From Chryseobacterium pennipullorum (GTDB lineage Bacteria > Bacteroidota > Bacteroidia > Flavobacteriales > Weeksellaceae): a DNA stretch of 64,000 nucleotides. This document shows positions 51,373 through 59,579 of the stretch, piece after piece. Where the stretch lies: NCBI RefSeq assembly GCF_003384725.1, contig NZ_QNVV01000002.1, positions 372,001 to 436,000 of the forward strand. The letters run 5' to 3'. The first letter of the stretch is position 1, and every line of letters begins with the position of its first letter. The notes below the pieces were generated by a model. It was not told the DNA's origin. It saw only the letters and a list, made by a program, of their open reading frames with translations, and did not search any database. Position numbers and translations under genes: made by a program.

Positions 51373-51706
51373 TGTAATTGATAATTAGTAATGAATAATG
51401 AATTTTCGGGTGCAAAAATACGGAAAAAGAAATGAATAGCCCAGAAATAAAAAAGTGAGTGAAAAAGACCTTCTTTTTTTCACGGTCCTATAAAAGGCTA
51501 TGTTAAAGTGTATCCTTATGAAAGACTTTGTAATGTATACGGATGGATCAAACGGATTAAGTACAAAGTGGGGAGAGAAACAGATATTTTTTCTATTCAC
51601 ATTAACTTTTTGCCTAGCCCCACCTTCAGAGCCTAATCCATAAAAACATTCACGATCGACCCAGCCAGGAAAAAGGGACACCTGTAAAGATGCCCCAAAC
51701 CTAAAT
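51373..51706. other. Intergenic region between ABC-F and Tle1-like genes
   Basis: About 330 bases contain the ABC-F promoter at the left and a short palindromic repeat (51554-51639) at the right. No coding frame is supported; the 98-codon minus-strand frame here lacks family resemblance and crosses the repeat. Confidence 0.4.
51554..51639. repeat. Short relative of the MITE-like element
   Basis: Left end GGATTAAGTACAAAGTGGGG and right end CCCCACCTTCAGAGCCTAATCC pair as GTGGGG/CCCCAC plus GGATTA/TAATCC. The interior holds CTATTCACATTAACT (51593-51607), identical to 43033-43047 in the long element, then TTTTTGCCT. The copy is only about 86 bases long. Confidence 0.55.
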
Positions 51707-53071
51707 TTAAAATTGAGAAGTACTGTTATTGATTTCGTTTATTTTTACAGGTGCCGTTCTTACAATGTAACGGGTCCAGATATCGTTATTGGGAACATTG
51801 GTCCCATAGAGAAAGTCTGCAATAAAGCTGTCTTCGGGCAGATGAAGCTCTACGGAAAGCCTGGTATGGGTATTCTGATCTACTGAAGTGCTGCTGGATA
51901 CATTCAGCCCGTTATTGATAAGCTCTACATTGATTTCATAATCTGTTCTTTCTAAAAAACGGGTACTGTACAAACCGAAATTACCGGAAATATGGATGTA
52001 ATCTTTTAGTTCTTCGTAAGGGTATATCGGCTTTCGTGCTGTAGAAAGATCTTTTACATACCCCTGAAGTTCCCTGTAAATTTTTTTGATCACAGGATGC
52101 CTACACTCATCAGTTTCAAAATAGATGTTGTTCTCAGTACTGAAAACCGGATGTATGAAATTGGTTTCTTCAAGCATTAATTTTCCATATACTTTTGAAA
52201 GATCTGTATAAATCTTATCCCGACAGAGATAAGCCTGCGAAATGCGGTCTACTGTTTCCACCCTGTAATCTGAAAGCAAAGCATCCCAGATCTTATTTCC
52301 TTCTGCATCTGTTTTTGAATTTCTCAGATCAGAAACATAAGTCCTGAGTTCATCAGGATTTACAAAATCTGTAGAAATATATACCGATTGAGGCCCTTCC
52401 AGATATCCGCCTCCCACGTCAGCATGAGCCCCTGGAACAAAGATTTCTTTCCATACAGAATATTGATTTTTATATTCCTGATCCTCCCTCGTTTTTGAAT
52501 GTTCAAAAAAACCTGTCAGCGGGAAAAAGAACCTTGATTCATTCACCGCACAAATATGAAGGGCATTTTCCACCTGATGAGGGAGGTTAAGATCATAAGT
52601 ATTGAATGGCTTTGATTCTACGCTATCGAAAGCGCCTAAAAATCTGATCTTACAGTTTTCCGGAGAATACCTTGCCAAAAGCTGATGACAGAAGGTTCTT
52701 GCCAGCATAGCTCCTCTTCCGAATCCGTACAGGTAAAAATGATATTCCAGGTCTCCATTGCTGATGACCTTTCGGATAAAGTCCTCTGCTTTCTCCAGCT
52801 TATCATCCGAAGAATAGCCATTACTATAGGGAGCATTGGCACACGTAGCCATTGCAAAATTACTATCTTCCTTTCCTGTAACGGTCCCTATTCCCTCTAT
52901 ATATATTTTTTCAGTTCCATTGAAGAGACGGTAAAGTTTATAGATATTGGTGAAGGCACCATAGTAGCTTTCGTTATTATTCAATGGTTTATCGGTTGAG
53001 AAAACATTGACGCCATTATTTCCGGTTCCGTCAAAAAAAATCCCAACGGAAATTACACTGCTACCACTCAT
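51707..53071 (-). CDS. Tle1/DUF2235-like alpha/beta hydrolase lacking the serine nucleophile
   Basis: The 454-residue protein matches the T6SS phospholipase Tle1-like catalytic domain. It has FDGTGNNG (13-20), an Asp in FLGAFDSV (Asp149) and PGAHADVGGGY (213-223, His216). The nucleophile elbow, normally GFSRGA, reads GFGRGA (116-121): Ser118 is Gly, coded GGA at 52718-52720. It therefore looks like a pseudoenzyme or a protein using another residue. It is not adjacent to any T6SS structural gene here. A terminator separates it from the response regulator upstream, so it has its own transcript. Confidence 0.82.
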   Translation of the reverse strand: MSGSSVISVGIFFDGTGNNGVNVFSTDKPLNNNESYYGAFTNIYKLYRLFNGTEKIYIEGIGTVTGKEDSNFAMATCANAPYSNGYSSDDKLEKAEDFIRKVISNGDLEYHFYLYGFGRGAMLARTFCHQLLARYSPENCKIRFLGAFDSVESKPFNTYDLNLPHQVENALHICAVNESRFFFPLTGFFEHSKTREDQEYKNQYSVWKEIFVPGAHADVGGGYLEGPQSVYISTDFVNPDELRTYVSDLRNSKTDAEGNKIWDALLSDYRVETVDRISQAYLCRDKIYTDLSKVYGKLMLEETNFIHPVFSTENNIYFETDECRHPVIKKIYRELQGYVKDLSTARKPIYPYEELKDYIHISGNFGLYSTRFLERTDYEINVELINNGLNVSSSTSVDQNTHTRLSVELHLPEDSFIADFLYGTNVPNNDIWTRYIVRTAPVKINEINNSTSQF

Positions 53072-53182
53072 GCTTTTATTTCTTTTGTATTATCTGTGTT
53101 TTATTTTCATATAAAATCCCTGAAAGAGACATTTCAAAATAACAGAAGAAAAGATCATTACGCTAGAGTAAAAAGTACCAAA

Positions 53183-53208
53183 TAAAAAATTCCGTATTTC
53201 TACGGAAT
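53183..53208 (-). terminator. Terminator of the response-regulator operon
   Basis: ATTCCGTA and TACGGAAT form a perfect 8-bp stem around TTTC; on the minus strand a T6 tract follows. It separates the regulator operon from the Tle1-like gene. Confidence 0.75.
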
Positions 53209-53211
53209 CAC

Positions 53212-53889
53212 TTATATTTTTTCAAGGGAGTAAATATGGTTTACAATAGCATAAATAACAATGCCCACCGTATTTTTGGCGCCAATTTTTTCAAGAATAC
53301 GCTGCCTGTGGCTTTCTACCGTTCTGGGGCTTATAAAGAGCTTCTCCCCTATTTCATTATTGGTAAACTCCTGGCAGATAAGCTTTACGACATCTTTTTC
53401 TCGTTCAGACAGTTCATCTTCCGTCTCAAAAAGGGAGTTTTTCTTGGCGGAGCTGTTCATGTAGGTAAATAGCATCTGGTGATCTTCTGCAGTAAAGTAC
53501 ACTCCATTTTTATCCACCATTGTGATTGCCTCAATGAAGGTTTTCTTATTGGAATTCTTGGGAAGAAATGCAGAGACTCCAAGCTTGACCATGTATCCGA
53601 GAATAGAGGTTTTATAGTGTGATGAAAGGATGATAATTTTTAGATCAGGATATTTCTCTTTGAGAATTTCTACCAGCTCAAAGCCGTTCATGGGTTTCAT
53701 CTGAACATCTACCAGGGCGATATCGGGAAACTCTTCTCCGGAAAGAAGAGCCAGACTCTCTATAAAGTCGGGACCGCTATCTCCGGTAAGAGAAACGGAA
53801 ATATTCTTCTCATTGGACAGCAGCATTTTTACCCCTTCCAGGATCAGCTGTTCATCATCAATCAGGGCTATTTTTATTTGGGAACTCAT
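53212..53889 (-). CDS. NarL/LuxR-type response regulator
   Basis: The 225-residue protein has a receiver domain with phospho-acceptor Asp in VDVQMKP and the acidic pair in LIDDEQ. The signalling Lys/Ser region is ILSSHYKTS and FLPKNS. The C-terminal GerE HTH is LSEREKDVVKLICQEFTNNE with SPRTVESHRQRILEK. It binds DNA when phosphorylated by the partner kinase. Its ATG overlaps the kinase 3' end by 32 bases, so they are translated together. Its target genes are unknown; the Tle1-like gene next door is a candidate. Confidence 0.9.
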   Translation of the reverse strand: MSSQIKIALIDDEQLILEGVKMLLSNEKNISVSLTGDSGPDFIESLALLSGEEFPDIALVDVQMKPMNGFELVEILKEKYPDLKIIILSSHYKTSILGYMVKLGVSAFLPKNSNKKTFIEAITMVDKNGVYFTAEDHQMLFTYMNSSAKKNSLFETEDELSEREKDVVKLICQEFTNNEIGEKLFISPRTVESHRQRILEKIGAKNTVGIVIYAIVNHIYSLEKI

Positions 53890-54652
53890 GATTTTTTGGA
53901 ATTTTTATAATTAAACGACTTCCTTTTTTTAAAAAAGTTTTTTTCCATTTGTGCAAGGCATTCATTGATTTGATCCGGGATTCTATGTTTTTAATGCCCA
54001 TTCCTTTTTTTACCTCTTCGTACTCAAAGCCCTGTCCGTTATCTGAGATCACTACAGTCATGTTCTGAGCATAATCTTTGATATATATCCATACCTCAGT
54101 TGCTGATGAATGCCTGATGACATTGGTGGTAAATTCCTGGATAATCCTGTACAACTGTACTTCTACAAAGAGGTCCTTCTTTTCATATCCCGGCATTACC
54201 TGCAGGGAGATATTAATTTTATGGGAAAGATTAGCAATCAGTTCTTCCACATACAGCACCATCCCTACCGATTCCAGATTAACGGGATATAGTGAGTGAG
54301 AAATACTTCTGGCTGCATCAATCAGGGAAGACATCTGCCCGTAGATATTTTTTTTGATCAGCTCATCTCCCTGGGTATCGAGGTTATTGAGCCACAGGGA
54401 AAGAATATTGAGCCGGTTTCCGATATCATCATGGATCATCACTGCAATTCTCTTTCTTTCTTCTTCCTGGGCTTTGATGTTTTCCAATACCAGTTTTTTC
54501 TGATGAAGAACTTCCGCCTGATGCCGTACATTTTTTTCCTTGATAATCCTGGTTATAAAGGCTCTGTAGGCCAACATAATAAAAGAGACTATAATTGCTA
54601 TGGTAACAATTATAAGAATCAGCAGGTTGATATTTAAGGTTACTTCTTTAAT
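53858..54652 (-). CDS. NarX-type sensor histidine kinase, start codon uncertain
   Basis: The kinase has the HisKA_3 signature QEEERKRIAVMIHDDIGNRL (phospho-His in IHDD) and an ATPase domain (TTNVIRHSSATEVWI, ISDNGQGFE, GMGIKNIESRI). The first ATG is at 54577, but codons upstream encode a full membrane helix (LLILIIVTIAIIVSFIML). I placed the start at the ATT at 54652, which overlaps the upstream gene by 13 bases. No ATG, GTG or TTG is available. From 54577 the protein has 239 residues; from 54652 it has 264. Assembly error or start-codon decay is possible. Confidence 0.75.
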   Translation of the reverse strand: MKEVTLNINLLILIIVTIAIIVSFIMLAYRAFITRIIKEKNVRHQAEVLHQKKLVLENIKAQEEERKRIAVMIHDDIGNRLNILSLWLNNLDTQGDELIKKNIYGQMSSLIDAARSISHSLYPVNLESVGMVLYVEELIANLSHKINISLQVMPGYEKKDLFVEVQLYRIIQEFTTNVIRHSSATEVWIYIKDYAQNMTVVISDNGQGFEYEEVKKGMGIKNIESRIKSMNALHKWKKTFLKKGSRLIIKIPKNHEFPNKNSPD

Positions 54653-55263
54653 CTGATGAATATATATAAGAGTGAACAGTACAAAATACTTGAAAGAATA
54701 TTATTGGCACTGAGAATAAGATAGTAATCGTTTTCTGACAGGTTGGCAATCTGATGCTGGATGATGAAAATAAATACAGAAACCGAGTAGTAGAAAAAAA
54801 TACTGGCATCTGCCAAAAGAAACCGGTTTTGAAAGGATGTATTTTTTATCTCATGAATCAGGGTAAGTCCTGAAAGACAGATGATGATAATATTGGATAT
54901 TACCTTTGCAATATCGGCATTGGCAGGATCGTTAAAGCCATACTTCGAAACCATAAATCCTACAGCCAACGCTGCTGATACGATAAGAAAATATTGAGGA
55001 AGATTCAGTCTCCTAATCATTAATCCTGTTAACAGAAAAAACTCCCCGGCAATATAAAAGGGATAGAGAAAAGAGGTATCATTCAGTCTAAAAACATAGG
55101 GCAGAACAAAATTCAGCAGTTCAATAAAAAAAAGAAAAGCGATATAATAAAAATACGGCTTTTCTTTATTATTGAGTATACGATACCGTGCTGCTCCCAG
55201 AAACAATACAGATAGAAGCAGTCCATAGTTCAGGAATAAAATTGCCTTATACAGATCAGCCAT
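54640..55263 (-). CDS. Six-to-seven-helix membrane protein, sensor partner
   Basis: The 207-residue protein consists of about six or seven membrane helices with short loops and a final basic RLKK. It has no enzyme motif. It overlaps the histidine kinase start and shares its operon, which suggests it is a membrane sensor or input partner. Its stop lies inside the kinase reading frame, so the pair resembles a split fusion of a multi-helix sensor with a kinase. The family is not recognised. Confidence 0.65.
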   Translation of the reverse strand: MADLYKAILFLNYGLLLSVLFLGAARYRILNNKEKPYFYYIAFLFFIELLNFVLPYVFRLNDTSFLYPFYIAGEFFLLTGLMIRRLNLPQYFLIVSAALAVGFMVSKYGFNDPANADIAKVISNIIIICLSGLTLIHEIKNTSFQNRFLLADASIFFYYSVSVFIFIIQHQIANLSENDYYLILSANNILSSILYCSLLYIFIRLKK

Positions 55264-55288
55264 TCCTATTTATACGATATTTTGATAA

Positions 55289-56062
55289 TTAAAATTCAAC
55301 TTCCGGTAAACGGCAAATAGGCGGGCATGGTTTTGCCCAGTCGTAGGTATTGGCCTCAGTAAAGGCACTGGTTCCTGTATTTTTCAGATTTTCAAGGAAT
55401 GAAATAAAAACAAGAGTAACCAGCATTCTTCCATAGACTTCATTGTATTTGAGTCCGAAGGAGCATACGATTCTTTTCAATCCGGCATTGGAAAGGCAGA
55501 GGTCTGCTGTAGGAACGTAGAACTTTGTAAAAATCCGGGTTCCTTTATAATCTTTGCACTCCATATTGAACCAATCCATTCCTTCATTCCTCCATTTTTC
55601 AATGGCATCTATCGCCTTATCCTGCTCAAGAACCGGTTTATTGGAAATCGGGAAAGACATATCTGCGGTTTTATCAATATTTTGGAGGTCTTTGGAAAGC
55701 AATGCATTTTTTACAACGGTATACTGCTGTATTTCCTGCAGCTTCAGGTCTTCCTGAAGTGGGCAAAGCAAGCTGCAAGGATATTGATCCATATTTTTTC
55801 TCACGCCTCTCTCATCCATAGGATAAAGAATGATGATTACCTGATCTTTGTAAACGCCCATGGCAGCACAGAATTCCTCATATCCGCTATTTTCTTTCAT
55901 CCAGGTAAGATGTTCTCTGCCGATTTCGAAAATATAGTTGGTAGGAATGATTCTTTTCAATTCATTAAAATTGGAAAGATGGAGACTCCACTGTTCCGTG
56001 GCCGCCTTGCATTCTTCTTTGGGCAGCATAAAATCTTCGCTATTTAATCTTGTCATAATCAT
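55289..56062 (-). CDS. Uncharacterised protein of the two-component locus
   Basis: The 257-residue protein has no signal peptide and no recognised domain. Conserved-looking features are a Cys-rich segment CSLLCPLQED and a second cluster CPPICRLPE at the C-terminus. ATG at 56062 is used; another ATG lies two codons later. It is 25 bases upstream of the membrane sensor gene and probably belongs to the same operon. A function cannot be given. Confidence 0.6.
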   Translation of the reverse strand: MIMTRLNSEDFMLPKEECKAATEQWSLHLSNFNELKRIIPTNYIFEIGREHLTWMKENSGYEEFCAAMGVYKDQVIIILYPMDERGVRKNMDQYPCSLLCPLQEDLKLQEIQQYTVVKNALLSKDLQNIDKTADMSFPISNKPVLEQDKAIDAIEKWRNEGMDWFNMECKDYKGTRIFTKFYVPTADLCLSNAGLKRIVCSFGLKYNEVYGRMLVTLVFISFLENLKNTGTSAFTEANTYDWAKPCPPICRLPEVEF

Positions 56063-56118
56063 GGCTTTTTTAGTCGTATAAAAATATACAAACTGCGCAT
56101 GTTATGCAAGTAAGAATT

Positions 56119-56739
56119 TTAATAATTTCTCACTGTTATATGATAACAGCTCTGTTGTTTTTCCTTTATATAGAAAATTCTACCAGCATTTGCGTAGTAT
56201 TTTAGTACTTTTTCCAGAGCCACCTCCATCTTGGGATTGTATTTAAGAACATCGTTGAATCGGATGTACGAGATATCGAAAGAATTTCCATAATTATGGG
56301 AGCTTATTCCCAGCGAGGCATTGGAATTCACTCTTCGAAGTCTGCACTGGTCCTCTAGGGTTCTGGTGATTGATGATACTGTAAAAGTACCGCCCTTGGT
56401 GTCTTTACTGAATTTGGAGGCAATTTTCTCGAGGGTTGTCTTCGCCTTGGAAACCATATAAGGTCTGCTGTAACTCAGTTTCTGGACCTTATAGCCCTTT
56501 CCTGTTTTTTTTATTTTATGAAATTTACCATTGTTGATATACTTCTGTACTGTTTTTGAATCTTTGAGCAGATGGACGCTGAAGCTTTTGGAGGCGTCAA
56601 GATGCGGTTTGTAAAGAGCAGTGGGCTCCACCTTCAAAACGGAGGAAAGATCATAACAGGGAAAAGATTTTTTTGCCGCCTGCGAATGATGTAAACTGTA
56701 AATAAAAGGTACGAAGACCACACAAAGAAACTTTTTCAT
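56119..56739 (-). CDS. DUF5715-like secreted protein with M15-peptidase-like residues
   Basis: The ATG at 56739 (MKKFLCVVFVPFIYSLHHSQ) starts a signal peptide; the 206-residue product is exported. The core has SSHNYGNSFDISYIRF and, at the end, CYHITVRNY. This is the HxxGxxxD and final HxH-like pattern of zinc peptidases of the M15/VanY type, also seen in DUF5715 proteins. It may cut peptidoglycan stem peptides. It lies upstream of the locus of the two-component system on the same strand. Confidence 0.7.
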   Translation of the reverse strand: MKKFLCVVFVPFIYSLHHSQAAKKSFPCYDLSSVLKVEPTALYKPHLDASKSFSVHLLKDSKTVQKYINNGKFHKIKKTGKGYKVQKLSYSRPYMVSKAKTTLEKIASKFSKDTKGGTFTVSSITRTLEDQCRLRRVNSNASLGISSHNYGNSFDISYIRFNDVLKYNPKMEVALEKVLKYYANAGRIFYIKEKQQSCYHITVRNY

Positions 56740-56925
56740 TAACCGTTCATTTAAAATTACCAACGAAAAATAAAACATTTATGTTGTGTCTTCCAATTCT
56801 GTCGATAATATTACAATGGGAAATTCCAAACAAACATCAAACCAAATTGTAGAATTTGTAATTTTCGCACGTTTATTTTCAAAATATTTTTTCAGAATAA
56901 CCTTTCTACTTTAAGATATAAATTT

Positions 56926-56933
56926 TACATTTG
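56926..56933 (+). promoter_or_regulatory. -7 element of aqpZ
   Basis: TACATTTG fits TAnnTTTG and contains the first possible TTG start (56931), which supports the ATG at 56958 as the true start. Confidence 0.5.
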
Positions 56934-56957
56934 AGTTACATTTTTAAAATAAACAAC

Positions 56958-57677
56958 ATGATAAAAAAACTTTTTGCTGAATTTTTCGGCACATTTTGGC
57001 TTGTTTTCGGTGGTTGCGGAAGCGCTGTTTTTGCAGCGGGTGTTCCGGACATCGGTATCGGACTTTTAGGAGTAGCCCTTGCGTTCGGTCTTACCGTTCT
57101 CACTATGGCTTACGCGGTAGGCCATATCTCAGGCGGCCACTTCAACCCTGCAGTTTCGTTTGGCCTTTTGGCAGGCGGACGGTTTTCAGGCAAAGACCTC
57201 ATTCCGTATATTGTTGCTCAGTGTCTGGGAGCAATTGTAGCGGCAGGATGTTTATACACCATCCTTAACGGCGCTGGTGCTGTAGAATTCTCTAAACCCG
57301 GAGATTTTGCCACTAATTTTTACGGAGAAGCCGTTTATAACGGTAAAGCATTCAGTATGGGTGCTGCGTTCCTAGCAGAGTTTTTATTAACTGCTTTTTT
57401 CCTTATTGTCATCATGGGAGCCACAGATAAATGGGCCAACGGTAAATTTGCCGGTCTTGCCATTGGTCTTGCTCTTACGCTGATCCATTTGATATCTATT
57501 CCTATTACCAATACTTCTGTAAACCCTGCAAGGTCCCTTTCGCAGGCAGTTTTCATGGGTGGAATTGCGATGTCACAACTTTGGCTGTTTTGGGTAGCTC
57601 CTATTTTGGGAGGTATTGTTGGGGGACTGATCTACAAGTTCTTACTTCAGAGAGACACTGCTGAAATACCAGATTAA
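56958..57677 (+). CDS. aqpZ: Aquaporin Z
   Basis: The 239-residue protein starts [20 protein letters not shown]. It has six membrane helices and two half-helices with NPA motifs: GGHFNPAVS and TSVNPARS. The selectivity-filter arginine follows the second [17 protein letters not shown] ends the protein. It passes water through the inner membrane. The frame upstream to 56931 lies in the promoter. It ends in a terminator at 57699-57727. Confidence 0.93.
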   Translation: MIKKLFAEFFGTFWLVFGGCGSAVFAAGVPDIGIGLLGVALAFGLTVLTMAYAVGHISGGHFNPAVSFGLLAGGRFSGKDLIPYIVAQCLGAIVAAGCLYTILNGAGAVEFSKPGDFATNFYGEAVYNGKAFSMGAAFLAEFLLTAFFLIVIMGATDKWANGKFAGLAIGLALTLIHLISIPITNTSVNPARSLSQAVFMGGIAMSQLWLFWVAPILGGIVGGLIYKFLLQRDTAEIPD

Positions 57678-57698
57678 GTACTATTGAATATCAACGAT

Positions 57699-57727
57699 AA
57701 AATCCTGTCAGGCGGCAGGATTTTTTT
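57699..57727 (+). terminator. Terminator of aqpZ
   Basis: AAAATCCTGTC and GGCAGGATTTT pair over 11 positions (one G-U) around AGGC, with a T7 tract. It overlaps the stop of the convergent gene at 57726. Confidence 0.75.
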
Positions 57728-58271
57728 ATTTTAATTTTTTGATATCAAAAGGATTTTTAAAAATGAGTTCTTCGTGTTTCCCTTTGATTTCCATTTTACG
57801 CTGAAGCAGATTTAATGCCATCTTCCGGATAAACAAATCCTTATCATTCAGTTTCCAATAAGAATCTTCATGCAGTTTTTTTGGAGGCCGGATCAGATAG
57901 AATTCTGTTTCCCACGTATCTGCATTATGGTAAAACTCAATGATTCCACAATGTTCAGGGATCAGTGCGGCATCTACCATACCCATTGGAAGGAGAAAGC
58001 TGAATGCATTACACATATAATCGCCACACAAAATTTTTTCATGTTTCAGAAACTTTTCTCCGGACTCTTTATTGAGGTAGGATTTTTTAAAATCGTTTTT
58101 GAAGTCACTTTTTGAAAGCTTGATCTCAATTTCGTGACTATTCCCGAGAGAATCAACAATGAGAATATCCGCTTCCCAATCAGCCTGGAAATAATTGGTC
58201 ATCACGACTTCTTTCTCAAAATCACAATGAGAATGGATATAGGCGTGAATAAGTTCTTCTATTTTGAGCAT
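57726..58271 (-). CDS. PD-(D/E)xK-like, MmcB-related protein
   Basis: The 181-residue protein starts at the ATG at 58271 (a TTG two codons upstream was not used). Its core, WEADILIVDSLGNSHEIEIK then LSKSDFKNDFKKSY, matches the nuclease-fold motif D...ExK. It resembles MmcB-type DNA repair proteins, in which EIKxSxxDF is followed by a basic stretch. If active, it would cut DNA with a metal ion. No partner is evident, and the gene is alone. Confidence 0.65.
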   Translation of the reverse strand: MLKIEELIHAYIHSHCDFEKEVVMTNYFQADWEADILIVDSLGNSHEIEIKLSKSDFKNDFKKSYLNKESGEKFLKHEKILCGDYMCNAFSFLLPMGMVDAALIPEHCGIIEFYHNADTWETEFYLIRPPKKLHEDSYWKLNDKDLFIRKMALNLLQRKMEIKGKHEELIFKNPFDIKKLK

Positions 58272-58410
58272 TAGCAATGACTATAAAAATGTGTGAGGTA
58301 AAAATATTTATGATAAGACCGGATTCAGGAAGTAACCGCAAAATTTTAATTGCTGATTACATGCTGTACGAAATTGACAAGCAAGCGGAATGATTATTCA
58401 GAACTGGCTC

Positions 58411-59397
58411 TTAGCTTACCAGCAGGCTGCATCCGCGGATATCGGAATGATCTATCCTTCCCAATACCTGAAATTTCCGACCTGTGATTTTGCCCAAATC
58501 CTGAGTGGCTATAAAAGAACAGGAATGGGTGTTGGCCAGATCAATGATATTTATAGCTCCCGTTCTTCCTTCTTTTTCATAAGCCAGAGGATCTTCTGCA
58601 TTCCGGATCATCACCCTCATCCAGGGCGGGCATTCATATTCATTGTTTCCTAAAGAATACGCCTGGGAAAGAAGTTCTGTCATCGAATATTCAGAGTAAA
58701 TTTTCTGAGTATTAAAGCCATCCTGCAAGATCTTCAAAAGCTCGTCTTTTGTCATCTCCTCTTTTCTTCCTTTCATTCCTCCAGTTTCAATAACGGTCAG
58801 ATTTTGAGATCTATATACAGATAAATTAAGCGTTTTTACGGTATCTAAAAAGTCCAGCAGGGCGAAAGAAACTCCAAAGAGAATTACCTTTTTGTCTTTC
58901 AGCTGCTGCAACAACTCAAAAAGCTCTTTATGATTGTAAAGAAAATATCCGTTCTCCGGCTGATCAGATTTTTTCATGAGAAAATCCACCATATATATTA
59001 ATGATGAATTCTGTTTTTCCAGATAGCTTGGCAGAAGGCCCAGGAAAATAAAGTCTTCCGGCTTGCCGATAAACTGTTCAAAACTTTTATAAATACTATT
59101 TTTGTAAAGATAAGCATCCGCAATATAATGCTTTGAAAGATTCATCTTTGTTGTTCCTGAACTTTGGAAAAAAAGATCCGTACTTACATTTTTGTCGAGG
59201 ATCTGATGGTTTTTAAACATTTCTATGGGCAGAAACGGTATGTTCACCAGACTGTTTACCTCATCGGGGTTAATGTTTAAAAAGTCAACAAATTTTCTGT
59301 AGATCTCAACATGATCATACTGATAGCGGAATGTTTTCAGTGAGGCTTCAAGGAAATCCTGCTCTGTCTGTATGTTAAATATATTTTTCAGCTCCAT
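58411..59397 (-). CDS. LuxE-like acyl-protein synthetase/transferase
   Basis: The 328-residue protein starts at the ATG at 59397 (MELKNIFNIQTEQDF). The ANL-type adenylating fold is shown by LFFQSSGTTKMNLSKHYIAD (P-loop-like), IETGGMKGRKEEM, YSEYSMTELLSQAYS and DLGKITGRKFQVLGRIDHSD. The LuxE domain activates fatty acids and transfers the acyl group. There is no lux reductase or luciferase nearby, so a role in lipid or pigment acylation is more likely than bioluminescence. Confidence 0.82.
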   Translation of the reverse strand: MELKNIFNIQTEQDFLEASLKTFRYQYDHVEIYRKFVDFLNINPDEVNSLVNIPFLPIEMFKNHQILDKNVSTDLFFQSSGTTKMNLSKHYIADAYLYKNSIYKSFEQFIGKPEDFIFLGLLPSYLEKQNSSLIYMVDFLMKKSDQPENGYFLYNHKELFELLQQLKDKKVILFGVSFALLDFLDTVKTLNLSVYRSQNLTVIETGGMKGRKEEMTKDELLKILQDGFNTQKIYSEYSMTELLSQAYSLGNNEYECPPWMRVMIRNAEDPLAYEKEGRTGAINIIDLANTHSCSFIATQDLGKITGRKFQVLGRIDHSDIRGCSLLVS

Positions 59398-59518
59398 AAT
59401 TAATGATCTTCTCACCGGTTGATTATCAAGCAGCTATCCGGATAATTTAATATTTTTTTAATATTCCAAAACCATACTTTGGTAAACTTCTTGCAAGAAT
59501 TTACCCGGAATATGGATT

Positions 59519-59546
59519 AAAAACGAGAACGGGTTTCGGCCCGTTT
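59519..59546 (-). terminator. Terminator of lpxH
   Basis: AACGGG-TTTCGG-CCCGTT (59529-59546) is a 6-bp GC-rich stem followed on the minus strand by CTCGTTTTT. It lies 30 bases after the lpxH stop. Confidence 0.6.
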
Positions 59547-59551
59547 GGGGA

Positions 59552-59579
59552 TTACCTCTTTTTTGAGGTAATTTTTTTA
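59552..59579 (+). terminator. Plus-strand terminator-like hairpin beside lpxH
   Basis: ATTACCTC and GAGGTAAT pair around six T residues, and a T7 tract follows on the + strand. No + strand gene precedes it; it may stop antisense transcription into lpxH. Confidence 0.45.

Noticed and set aside
51385-51681. 98-codon minus-strand frame before the Tle1-like gene
   Set aside because: It spans the ABC-F promoter and the short repeat and lacks any motif.
51707-56739. T6SS effector-immunity module
   Set aside because: No Hcp, VgrG, PAAR or structural gene and no clear immunity protein are in the window; only the Tle1-like fold points that way and its nucleophile is missing.
58411-59397. LuxE-like gene as evidence of bioluminescence
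   Set aside because: No luxA, luxB, luxC or luxD is nearby; the LuxE domain is shared by other acyl-transfer enzymes.
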